A stretch of 64,000 nt of DNA from Kluyvera cryocrescens NBRC 102467 (GTDB lineage Bacteria > Pseudomonadota > Gammaproteobacteria > Enterobacterales > Enterobacteriaceae): assembly GCF_001571285.1 (NCBI RefSeq), contig NZ_BCTM01000023.1:1-64000 (forward strand), read 5' to 3'. This document shows positions 30,981-39,093 of this stretch, piece by piece; the first letter of the stretch is position 1, and each line of letters starts with the position of its first letter. The position numbers and the translations under genes are program-made. A model generated the notes under the pieces. That model was not told the origin of the DNA. It saw nothing but the letters and a program-made list of their open reading frames with translations, and searched no databases.

Positions 30981-32015
30981 TTAACAAGCTCTCTTTACCA
31001 TCCATAAATAAATCAGATTCAATTGCGCTATCTTATTTTTAATTGACTCTTCAACGCTGCCATTAATCAGCAACGGTGACCAGATAGTTAAGTGTGGTGA
31101 GACCGGCATTGCACGGACAACATGATGGCCATCCTTCTTTATCAATGTTACATCCTGCGTATTGCGCCTTTGATAATCATACTTTTGATCCAGACACTCC
31201 TGCGCTTCAACTAAAATCGAATGCCAATTCTCATACGTCAACTCACTGAGAGAAAATGATTTCCCTCCAATATATTTCTCTTTGATTTCAGGTCGAGAAG
31301 CGACCTGCCACGCATCTCGGGAAAACGTCATGAAAATGACGTCGGGATTCTCTAATTGTGGAATAACATTCAGTAATTCAGGATTGGTTAATTCTGTCCG
31401 AATCAGTCGGGCGATCGGCCAATCTTTGTACATCATCCCTTCAAGATTCACGCCAATAGAGATATTATCCGTTTGGGTATTGACAGATATATTCCACTGC
31501 ACGCCTTCATACCCATCACTCATACCAAAAAAGGGTTTATTGAGCTGACCAAAAGCTCTGCCCTTTACCCCCAGCGCTTCACAGAATGACTGCAGCAAAT
31601 CAGCAAATTCAACGGAGTGATGTCTGGAGTGAGCAGAATAACGGTTCTTCATTTTAGATTTGGCTTTACCCTCATACACGACTGCTGAATCATAGTCGCG
31701 GACTAATGTTATATCATCTTGTGCATCCAATATGGATATGGCGGCTTTATAAGCGTCATCGGCATTGAGATTAAAAAACTCCCGCCTTTTTTGGCGTAAT
31801 GGGGTTAATTTATGATGAAGCAGCTTTTCAAATTTCTTACAGTCATTAACGGCCATACTGTAAGCGACTGCCCAGATAAAATCCCCGGTAGAACTTTTAT
31901 TGATTTCATGGCATCGCGCAACCGGGTCTCTGGTGGTCATGCCAATTTTACATACCGGCAGGTCGATATCCGAAACTTCCAGTATATATACATATCCGTA
32001 TAATTCTTCGGTCAT
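30981..32015 (-). CDS. T5orf172/GIY-YIG-type domain protein, function unknown
   Basis: This is a 344-aa protein with an N-terminal domain resembling the T5orf172/MUG113 branch of the GIY-YIG nuclease fold: YGYVYILEV, then CKIGMT and RDPVARCHEIN, in the first 40 residues. The rest (about 110-344) matches nothing I recognise. T5orf172 domains occur in phages, mobile elements and some bacterial proteins of unknown role. The gene is visibly more AT-rich than its neighbours and stands alone between cheV and the cyclase gene, which suggests horizontal gain. Nuclease activity is not shown; a catalytic Glu later in the domain would need alignment. Confidence 0.7.
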   Translation of the reverse strand: MTEELYGYVYILEVSDIDLPVCKIGMTTRDPVARCHEINKSSTGDFIWAVAYSMAVNDCKKFEKLLHHKLTPLRQKRREFFNLNADDAYKAAISILDAQDDITLVRDYDSAVVYEGKAKSKMKNRYSAHSRHHSVEFADLLQSFCEALGVKGRAFGQLNKPFFGMSDGYEGVQWNISVNTQTDNISIGVNLEGMMYKDWPIARLIRTELTNPELLNVIPQLENPDVIFMTFSRDAWQVASRPEIKEKYIGGKSFSLSELTYENWHSILVEAQECLDQKYDYQRRNTQDVTLIKKDGHHVVRAMPVSPHLTIWSPLLINGSVEESIKNKIAQLNLIYLWMVKRAC

Positions 32016-32166
32016 ATTCGTCCGTCTGTCGCAGGTTGCTCTATTTTTTTCATTATGCTGTGACGAAAATGCTTAAGCAATTATCATCGCATCCGCACAA
32101 TGCCGCCCGCCTCAACAATGAAGCAAGCAATCGACGACCTATGATGTCGTTATGTTAATCAACCTA

Positions 32167-33951
32167 TCACCCCGCCTCCAGCATACCAAAATTAACGATC
32201 CGCGAACGGCCCATCTCTTTTGCGCGGTAGAGCGCCACGTCGGCAGCACGCAGCAGGTTGTCGCTTTGGACATGCTCAGGGTAGCTGGCCACGCCGATAG
32301 AAACGTCAACATGGCCGACATCCACGCCGCCAAAACGCAGCGGCATCTCGCGTACGCCGTTAAATATCACCGTTGCGCAGCGGTTAGCGGCCTCTTCATC
32401 CATATTGGCCAGCAAAACCAGAAACTCTTCGCCACCGTAGCGGAAGGCGACCCCGCCTTCACGGACCACGCGCTGAATAATGGCGGCGACGCTTTTAATC
32501 ACCCCATCCCCCACCTCGTGGCCGAAGCGGTCGTTAATACTTTTGAAATGATCGATATCGATCATTAAGCAGCTAATCGGCTCTTTATTGCGGATCGCCT
32601 GACTCATCTGAGTGCCCATGATATCTTCCAGATGGTGGCGGTTACGCAGGCCAGTCAGCGGGTCGTAGAGGGCTTTTTCCAACAACGCATCACGTAAACG
32701 CTGGTTAGCTAACGCCAGCCCAAGCGCCTCGGCCATCAGCTCCAGATAGCCACGGGAGAAGGTGCTAGCGGCATCCAGATTCTGGAATGAAAGCAGGCCG
32801 ATAGCCTCACCCTGTGCGATAAGCGGCACGCACAGCGTGTGATCCTGGCAACTCTCCGGCAGGTGATAACAAATGATATCGGGCTCACCATGCACCGGTG
32901 GATGACTCTGTCCACGCCGCACCGCCCAGCATTCATCCGGATGGAAAGGCTCATCGCTGCCCTTCGGTGACAGCCACTGCGCTACGCAGCGCATCTGCCA
33001 GGGTTCTCTATCGAGGATATAGAGTCGCCCGGCAACGCCCGGGGCGATGTTCGGCGCAAAAAGCTCTGCCACATTGATGACGTCAGCAAAGGTTTCGCAT
33101 CCCTGTAACCGCTGAGTCATTCGCGCCAACAGCTCGCGAATCGCCCAGTTGGCATCACGTTCTCTCTCCAACTGCTGTCGCGCTAACCCATTCTCACGAA
33201 AAATACGGATAGCCTGCGCCATATCGCCGATTTCATCAATCTGGTTAAAATTCGGCGTTTCAACAGCGTAATCCTGCGAAGCCAGGCGATGAACCACATC
33301 GCTCAGGCGGACTACCGGGCGCAGTACGCGGCGCTTTAAAATAAAACCCATGACGAACAAAAAGAGCAGCGCGGTCAACCCGACCATCACTTCAGACAGG
33401 GTGCGTAGCGTACGAGAGGCGTTGGTTGCATCGATAATGGCGTCACGCGCGCGGTTGTCCAACATCTGGCGGAAATGGTCTATCCGTTCCTGTACGCGGT
33501 CCAGCTCCTGTTCATAGACTTTCCCATAGAGCAGCGCTACCGCCTCTTTATCTTCCCCCCGCGCAACGCTTTCAAAGGCGGTTTTCTGCTCATCCAGTAG
33601 CTCATCAACAATTTGCAGCCCTTCATGCAGCAGCGCCAACTCTTCTTCTGACGCCCCTGAGTCTTTTAGCTTCGATAGTCGATGTTCAATTTTTACCTGT
33701 GACGCTTCTTTTTGCTGATAGTCCTTCAGCACATCAGGATCTTTCGCCAAAACGTACAAGCGAGCCAGGTCCGATAGCTCCCAGGCATCCGTTTCCACTT
33801 CATCGGTAAGCTGATCGAATACCTGACGCTGCTCTACCGCCTGGCGTTCAGCGTTATCTGCATTGGACGCCATCACCATGACGATGCCGGAGACGATGGT
33901 CAGGCATACGGTCGCGCTATAGGCCCAGTTCGTGATTGTGGCAATTCGCAC
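32167..33951 (-). CDS. membrane-bound diguanylate cyclase (HAMP-GAF-GGDEF)
   Basis: This 594-aa protein probably makes cyclic di-GMP from GTP in response to an outside signal. It has a transmembrane segment near 8-29, an alpha-helical periplasmic sensor (about 30-185), a second transmembrane segment (186-206), a HAMP linker (about 207-258), a GAF-like domain (about 273-420) and a GGDEF domain (about 427-590). The active-site loop is intact (RYGGEEF, 506-510). The usual inhibitory RxxD site five residues upstream reads REGG, so feedback by c-di-GMP is probably weak or absent. The start is a GTG with AAGGA 8 bases upstream. The specific signal is unknown. Confidence 0.88.
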   Translation of the reverse strand: MRIATITNWAYSATVCLTIVSGIVMVMASNADNAERQAVEQRQVFDQLTDEVETDAWELSDLARLYVLAKDPDVLKDYQQKEASQVKIEHRLSKLKDSGASEEELALLHEGLQIVDELLDEQKTAFESVARGEDKEAVALLYGKVYEQELDRVQERIDHFRQMLDNRARDAIIDATNASRTLRTLSEVMVGLTALLFLFVMGFILKRRVLRPVVRLSDVVHRLASQDYAVETPNFNQIDEIGDMAQAIRIFRENGLARQQLERERDANWAIRELLARMTQRLQGCETFADVINVAELFAPNIAPGVAGRLYILDREPWQMRCVAQWLSPKGSDEPFHPDECWAVRRGQSHPPVHGEPDIICYHLPESCQDHTLCVPLIAQGEAIGLLSFQNLDAASTFSRGYLELMAEALGLALANQRLRDALLEKALYDPLTGLRNRHHLEDIMGTQMSQAIRNKEPISCLMIDIDHFKSINDRFGHEVGDGVIKSVAAIIQRVVREGGVAFRYGGEEFLVLLANMDEEAANRCATVIFNGVREMPLRFGGVDVGHVDVSIGVASYPEHVQSDNLLRAADVALYRAKEMGRSRIVNFGMLEAG

Positions 33952-34027
33952 CTGTTGGTTCCTTCTGCAGCAGACAATGAATAAGCATTACTGAAATTAT
34001 AGGAAATGTATGATTTCGCGTGATAAT

Positions 34028-34052
34028 AAAAAGGCGACCCGCAGGCCGCCTT
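34028..34052 (-). terminator. terminator of the AI-2E-family gene
   Basis: On the minus strand AAGGCG pairs with CGCCTT around a partly paired loop and is followed by TTTTTATT. It lies 18-42 bp beyond the stop codon of the permease gene at 34070 and separates it from the cyclase gene. Confidence 0.75.
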
Positions 34053-34069
34053 GAGTTATCGTCTTATCG

Positions 34070-35179
34070 CTACAATTCTGGAGGGTTTTTTCCCTCTTCA
34101 ATAAACTCTTCGTCCAGCCCTTCTGCGTTACCGGCATGATCTCGCCCGGAGAACAAGTTCCAGCAGGCCAGGAACAATGCAGCGATCAGCGGGCCGATAA
34201 CAAAGCCGTTGATGCCATAAATTTCCATACCACCAAGGGTGGTAATCAGGATCAGATAGTCCGGCATCTTGGTGTCTTTACCCACCAGCAGCGGACGCAG
34301 GATATTGTCCACCAGCCCGACGATAATCACAAAGAAGCCGACGATAAACAGCCCTTGCCACAGCTGCTGCGTCGCAAAGAGGAAAATAGCCGCAGGCACC
34401 CAAATAATCGCGGAGCCGACGGCGGGCACCAGGGAGAGAAACGCCATCAACGCGCCCCATAAAACGCTGCCATCAATGCCCACAATCGCAAACGCAATAC
34501 CGCCGAGCGTCCCCTGCACCACCGCCACTACCGCCGTGCCTTTTACCGTCGCACGGGTGACGCCCACGAACTTGGCAAACAGGTGCTGTTTGGCGAAATC
34601 CGACAACGGCAGCGAATCCAGTATCTGGCGAACCAGGTATGGGCCGTCTTTTAGCAGGAAGAACAGCAGATACAGCATGATGCCGAAGCTTATCGCAAAG
34701 CCAAAGGTGCCCTTGCCGATAAGGAACGCGCTGCCCGCAAGGTACTGCCCGCCCTGCAACGCGAACTCAGACAGCTTCTTCTGGATTTGCGCAGCGCTGC
34801 TAAGGTTGTGCTCGATCAGGAACCCCTGCGCCCAGCGAGGCAGATGGGACAAAATGCTGGCCACCACCTCCGGAAATTGGGTGTTATTTTGCTGAAGTTT
34901 GGTATCGACCACGCTCAGCTCAAGCGCCAGCGAAGAGAGAATGATCATCAAAGGGATAAATACAATCAGGCAGATAATGCCGATAGTCAGCAACGACGCC
35001 AGCCCGTTTCGATCTCCCAGCGCGCTGCGCAGTTTATTTTTTACCGGATTGAAGACCACGGTGAGCACCGCAGCCCATAAAATGGCGGAAAAGTAAGGCG
35101 ACAATACATCGAAAAACGCCCAGGTCACGAGGGCCAGAATAAAAATGAAAAAACCTTTGGTCAGTCCGTTAAAGCGCAT
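34070..35179 (-). CDS. AI-2E family transporter
   Basis: This 369-aa integral membrane protein belongs to the AI-2E/PerM family (PF01594), distantly like E. coli YdiK. Hydrophobic segments fill most of the chain, including a pair at the N-terminus and a cluster in the C-terminal half. The family motif GLVDNILRPLLVGKDTKMPDYL is clear near residues 283-305. Members export or exchange small molecules or ions; substrate cannot be told from sequence. The C-terminal tail is acidic and cytoplasmic. It follows the AbrB-family gene in the same direction, with a short gene remnant between. Confidence 0.88.
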   Translation of the reverse strand: MRFNGLTKGFFIFILALVTWAFFDVLSPYFSAILWAAVLTVVFNPVKNKLRSALGDRNGLASLLTIGIICLIVFIPLMIILSSLALELSVVDTKLQQNNTQFPEVVASILSHLPRWAQGFLIEHNLSSAAQIQKKLSEFALQGGQYLAGSAFLIGKGTFGFAISFGIMLYLLFFLLKDGPYLVRQILDSLPLSDFAKQHLFAKFVGVTRATVKGTAVVAVVQGTLGGIAFAIVGIDGSVLWGALMAFLSLVPAVGSAIIWVPAAIFLFATQQLWQGLFIVGFFVIIVGLVDNILRPLLVGKDTKMPDYLILITTLGGMEIYGINGFVIGPLIAALFLACWNLFSGRDHAGNAEGLDEEFIEEGKNPPEL

Positions 35180-35223
35180 TGGTGGATCCTGTAGCGGGGA
35201 AACTGTCTCGACTATAGAGGCGT

Positions 35224-35340
35224 TTAGCGGGTTTTACCAACCTGGACACTGACTTTAAACTCGGACAGCCCTATTTCCGGATATTTCACCGTGGCCGTAA
35301 ACGCCCCGGAATATTCAGCCACACCGGTTAGGATGATTTC
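35224..35340 (-). pseudogene. possible 3' remnant of a small secreted-protein gene
   Basis: Between the AI-2E and AbrB-family genes an open frame on the minus strand ends at 35224. Its last roughly 35 codons (from ILTGVAEYSGAFTATVKYP to FKVSVQVGKTR) look like a natural beta-rich protein C-terminus, perhaps of the DUF4354 type. Upstream, the frame runs into the AbrB-family gene on the same strand in a different frame and loses sense. It may be a decayed or truncated gene. The resemblance is from memory and uncertain. Confidence 0.35.
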
Positions 35341-36359
35341 TCGCTTTGTCGATGCTGGCGAAAAATAACCAGCGCGGGCAGCGTATGGATAAGCAACATG
35401 CGAATCAGATGATTGGCCATAACAAACCCCGCGTCGACCTTGAGCATCAATGCGGCAAAGGACATAGTTTCGACGCTGCCCGGCACCCAGGAGAGCAGCA
35501 ATAAAGAGAAGGGATAGCCCACCAACCAAGAGCCCCCCCAGGCCATCACCACGGTGATACCCAGCCCTATCGCGATAAGCTGCAGCGAGGACCAAAGGTG
35601 GCGGCCAAACTCAGTGAATGAAAAAAGGGTGAAATGATGGCCTAACAGCATCCCCATCAGCACCATGCTCAGTTGGTTGAGAATATCCGGGAAATAGAGC
35701 GTTTCTGCAGCCAGCGGATGCAGCGCGGCGGCGCAAAATAGCGAAGTCAGCATAAACGGTGCGGGAAAATGATAGTGCTCAAGCCATTTCCCCAACGTAT
35801 AGCCCACCGCGACAATCGCGGTCAGCCACAGCATATTATTGATGGTGAAAAAAACGGCCGAAACCGGGACTAAACTGCCTTCTGCGCCGCCTCGTGAAAC
35901 AAAACCGGCCAACAGGGTCAGCACAATCAGCCGTAATGCATGCGAAATCACAATTTTTTGCGGCGGCGTTTTGCTATGCGCTGCCAGCGCCAGCACCGCA
36001 GCCATCGCCCCCGGAACCGCGCCCAGCAGAGCTTCGTCTTTGCTCCAGCCTAATTTTCGTCGGCACCAGAAATAACAGAGCGTGAATTGCAGCGCTAAAC
36101 AGAGCAGCAAGAGGCCGAAAAACAGTCCAATCTCCAGCCCTTCGCTAAAGGAAAAATGGCGCATTAACAGCCCGATCGATGTTCCCAGCGAGAGCTGGAT
36201 CAAGGTGATGCTACCGGAAAGCGTCGGCACTACGCCAACGCAGCGCCTGAGCAGGAGAACCGTTATCAATGGGCCAAACATCATGCCCAGTGGAATATGG
36301 CACAAGACAAAAACCTGGCCAACCAGAATGCATAAGATAAAGCTTATTAGCCATTTCAT
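35328..36359 (-). CDS. AbrB family membrane protein
   Basis: This 343-aa polytopic protein belongs to the AbrB (putative ammonia monooxygenase regulator) family, PF05145, like E. coli AbrB. It is almost entirely hydrophobic with two repeated halves; each carries the family motif type GxxPGAMAAVLALAA and SWVPGSVETMSFAAL. The biochemical role is unknown. It lies downstream of a tautomerase-like gene and an MFS gene in the same direction, and may belong to the same transcription unit despite a 123-bp gap. Confidence 0.85.
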   Translation of the reverse strand: MKWLISFILCILVGQVFVLCHIPLGMMFGPLITVLLLRRCVGVVPTLSGSITLIQLSLGTSIGLLMRHFSFSEGLEIGLFFGLLLLCLALQFTLCYFWCRRKLGWSKDEALLGAVPGAMAAVLALAAHSKTPPQKIVISHALRLIVLTLLAGFVSRGGAEGSLVPVSAVFFTINNMLWLTAIVAVGYTLGKWLEHYHFPAPFMLTSLFCAAALHPLAAETLYFPDILNQLSMVLMGMLLGHHFTLFSFTEFGRHLWSSLQLIAIGLGITVVMAWGGSWLVGYPFSLLLLSWVPGSVETMSFAALMLKVDAGFVMANHLIRMLLIHTLPALVIFRQHRQSEKSS

Positions 36360-36482
36360 ATAAGGGCCCGATGAATTCGACCTATCACGATTTCAGCTCG
36401 CTGCACAATCAATACAGATTATCGTCGTGCTGATAGAATAAACGGGCTACGTATTTATCACCCGGTTATTCATCCGCTGGCG

Positions 36483-36686
36483 TTATTGGCTTATCTTACG
36501 TAATTCAGTGACGGGGACACCGCCAATTCCCCAATTATCGGTATCAACCTCATCAATCACCACAATTGTGGTGCTAGGGTTTTTATTCAGCACATCAACC
36601 AGTAATTGGGTGACGCCGGACATGAGCCGTTTTTTCTGCTCATCCGTTGCGCCTTCTTTGGTAATTTTTATATTGACATAAGGCAT
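36483..36686 (-). CDS. 4-oxalocrotonate tautomerase family protein
   Basis: This 67-aa protein is a tautomerase-superfamily enzyme. After removal of Met the N-terminal residue is Pro (MPYVNIKITKEG), the catalytic base of the 4-OT family. The length and the helix DEQKKRLMSGVTQLLVDVL fit. I chose the ATG at 36686 because it puts Pro at position 1 and AGGAG lies 8 bases upstream; an ATG two codons earlier is too close to that site. It sits 65 bp after an MFS gene, suggesting a catabolic or detoxification unit. The substrate is unknown. Confidence 0.88.
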   Translation of the reverse strand: MPYVNIKITKEGATDEQKKRLMSGVTQLLVDVLNKNPSTTIVVIDEVDTDNWGIGGVPVTELRKISQ

Positions 36687-36751
36687 GTTCATTTCTCCTG
36701 TAGGGTAGAGGTGGTCGTTGTTTTTCTAAAGATTAAAATGCGCAGACGCGT

Positions 36752-37921
36752 CTATGATTTTGTTTTTCGGTATTGTAAATGGCTTATACCCGCCGCGATA
36801 AATAGTGCACCCGCGCCGAGTAGCGTTGGCCCGGTAAGACTCTGGCCGCGGTTCTCAAACGCGCTGACCATCAGCGGCCCGGCAATTTGCCCCACGCCAT
36901 AGGTCAGGGTCACAAGGCCGAGCAGATTCACTTTTTGCGGCGCCTTGAGTTTTTTTGCCAGCGGCATCACCAGTGAACTGGTGCCCATAAACGTCGCACC
37001 AAAGCCGATACACCCTAGCGTGAGCAGAATAGAAGAATGGGTCAGCGCTGCCAGTACCACGCAGCAGGCTTGCACAATGAGATTCAGGCTCAGACACGGC
37101 AGAATATTTCCCTTTCTGGCCACCCACAGCCAGCCATAGCAACCGGGAATCACCGCCAGGCCCACAACCGACCAGATATGTTCGGCTATGAAACTCGCCC
37201 CTAATCCTTTCGCCATCACGGGCAAATACGTGGCGACAATAATATAGCCAAAGCCGGCCAGGCCATATAACAGCGCCAACTGCCACCATTGAATACTTTT
37301 ATCAGCCTTGAGCGGCTGCGCCATTTCCTGAGGAATATGAGCATCGCGTGGTAATAAAAGCCACAAGACGATCAGTAATACGCCTGAAATACATGAAGCC
37401 CCTAGCCAGAGTGTTTTTGCACTCAGCAAATGCGCGACGCCGGCGATGACATATTCATTACCGATAAAAATGCCAACACCAACGCCGGAAAATAACGAAG
37501 CAATGACCCAAGGACGATGGCTGTGCTGTAGTACCAGCATGGCGCCAAATATCATCATTCCCGCACTCGCCACCCCAGCGAGGAATCGGATGAGGATGAC
37601 CACCTCAGGCACCGTGACAATCGCCATGAATAAAATCAGCAGACCGGTGATCAGCGCAACGGCCAACAGCATGGCCTTGAGATGGGCCAGACGAGTAAAA
37701 ACACCAAACGAAAATAGCAGGCTGCCGAACAGGTATCCCGCATAATTGGCGCTCGCAATCAGCGACAGTTGCGAAAAGGTAAAAAGCCCTTCATGCAGCA
37801 TAATGGGCAACATCGGCGTATAGAGAAAACGTCCAATCCCCATCCCCAGCGTCAATACAACCATGCCAAATACCGCAGTACGGATTTGGTGATAGCGCGC
37901 GTCTTTGTGATCAGGATCCAT
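36752..37921 (-). CDS. YbfB/YjiJ family MFS transporter
   Basis: This 389-aa protein is a major facilitator of the YbfB/YjiJ type (MFS_4). Twelve hydrophobic segments are evident. The family opening is GMGIGRFLYTPMLPIM, followed by the ANYAGYLFGSLLF segment. The ATG at 37921 is preferred; a GTG three codons upstream is an alternative. The LysR gene at 38029 is divergent, 107 bp away, and likely controls it together with the tautomerase and perhaps the AbrB-family gene. The cargo is unknown. Confidence 0.85.
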   Translation of the reverse strand: MDPDHKDARYHQIRTAVFGMVVLTLGMGIGRFLYTPMLPIMLHEGLFTFSQLSLIASANYAGYLFGSLLFSFGVFTRLAHLKAMLLAVALITGLLILFMAIVTVPEVVILIRFLAGVASAGMMIFGAMLVLQHSHRPWVIASLFSGVGVGIFIGNEYVIAGVAHLLSAKTLWLGASCISGVLLIVLWLLLPRDAHIPQEMAQPLKADKSIQWWQLALLYGLAGFGYIIVATYLPVMAKGLGASFIAEHIWSVVGLAVIPGCYGWLWVARKGNILPCLSLNLIVQACCVVLAALTHSSILLTLGCIGFGATFMGTSSLVMPLAKKLKAPQKVNLLGLVTLTYGVGQIAGPLMVSAFENRGQSLTGPTLLGAGALFIAAGISHLQYRKTKS

Positions 37922-38028
37922 TTTTAGCACTCAATCCGGTAATTAACTTGATTGTTATCTTACATAAGCAAATGATTATAAAAAGTTAATAAAAAAGACC
38001 AGTTCGTTCACTTTGAGTAACAATCACA

Positions 38029-38916
38029 ATGAACAGTACCGCGCTTAACTTATTTAAAACGGTAGCAGAAACCGGCTCGATATCCGCCGCAGCCCGACAG
38101 CTTCACTGCGTATCATCCAACGTCACGACCCGTCTTAAACAGCTGGAAAGCAGCCTCGACGTCTCGCTGTTCATTCGGGAAAAAAATCGCCTGCACATCA
38201 CCCCAGAGGGCGAACTCCTGCTGCGGTATGCCAACAAAATCATGGCGTTATTGGAAGAGGCCCAGCTCTCGATGCAGGGCACAAAAGCCGCGGGCCCGCT
38301 GCGTATCGGCGCCATGGAGACAACGGCGGCGATTCGCTTACCGCCATTGCTGGCCCGTTTTCATCGTGAAATGCCGGCGGTCGAGCTGAATTTAAAGACC
38401 GCGCCAACGGAACTGTTAATGCAACAGGTGAACAATAACGAACTGGATATCGCTTTCGTTGCCGACAACCCTCGGCTACATGATGAAAATTCATCATTAC
38501 AATCACAGATCCTCTGCCAGGAGACGCTGGTGCTGGTGACGGCGGCCGAGCATCCGGCGGTCACTCAGGGTACCGACCTTCAGGTGACAAAACCGCTGGT
38601 GTTTGTGAAAGGCTGTAATTATCGTTCCCGCCTGGAGCAATGGCTTGAATCGCTGGGAGTGGAACATTCAACGCCACTTGAATTTGGTTCATTTCAGGCG
38701 ATTCTTGGCTGCGTCAGCGCAGGCATGGGGATTGCGCTGCTGCCCGAAAGAGTCGTCAGGCAATATGAGGACAATTTCAGCATCCGCAGCCATGCGATTT
38801 CTCCGCAGATTGGTAACGTGAATACGATGGTCGTCTGGCGCAAGAACCGTGAGATAAGCCCGGTGATCAACTGCTTTATCTCGTTTATGACCGCTGAACG
38901 CGCTCGCAGGACATAA
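38029..38916 (+). CDS. LysR family transcriptional regulator
   Basis: This 295-aa protein has the LysR N-terminal winged helix-turn-helix (residues about 3-60: TVAETGSISAAARQLHCVSSNVTTRLKQLE) and a C-terminal periplasmic-binding-like effector domain. It is divergent from the MFS/tautomerase genes, the classic LysR layout, so those are its probable targets. The effector is not known. It resembles the PtrR/YneJ-like group only in general shape. Confidence 0.9.
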   Translation: MNSTALNLFKTVAETGSISAAARQLHCVSSNVTTRLKQLESSLDVSLFIREKNRLHITPEGELLLRYANKIMALLEEAQLSMQGTKAAGPLRIGAMETTAAIRLPPLLARFHREMPAVELNLKTAPTELLMQQVNNNELDIAFVADNPRLHDENSSLQSQILCQETLVLVTAAEHPAVTQGTDLQVTKPLVFVKGCNYRSRLEQWLESLGVEHSTPLEFGSFQAILGCVSAGMGIALLPERVVRQYEDNFSIRSHAISPQIGNVNTMVVWRKNREISPVINCFISFMTAERARRT

Positions 38917-39041
38917 CGCCCGATAACGGAGCGCCGCGTTCGGTCGGTTCACTGCTGAAAAGAGGCCGCCGGAAGAAAACATCCGGCTTATGGCGAGGTA
39001 GATCAACGCCGTTGTAGGCACGCTTCTCGGGATACAGTATT

Positions 39042-39058
39042 ATGAAACACAGTTTCAT
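39042..39058. promoter_or_regulatory. perfect palindrome upstream of MFS exporter gene
   Basis: ATGAAAC-ACA-GTTTCAT is a perfect 7-bp inverted repeat with a 3-base centre, 36 bp before the MFS start codon at 39094. The form is typical of TetR-family operators. No TetR-like gene lies nearby, so any regulator acts from elsewhere. Confidence 0.5.
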
Positions 39059-39093
39059 TCAGATGCATTCCCTAACACAGACCCCTTACCACC

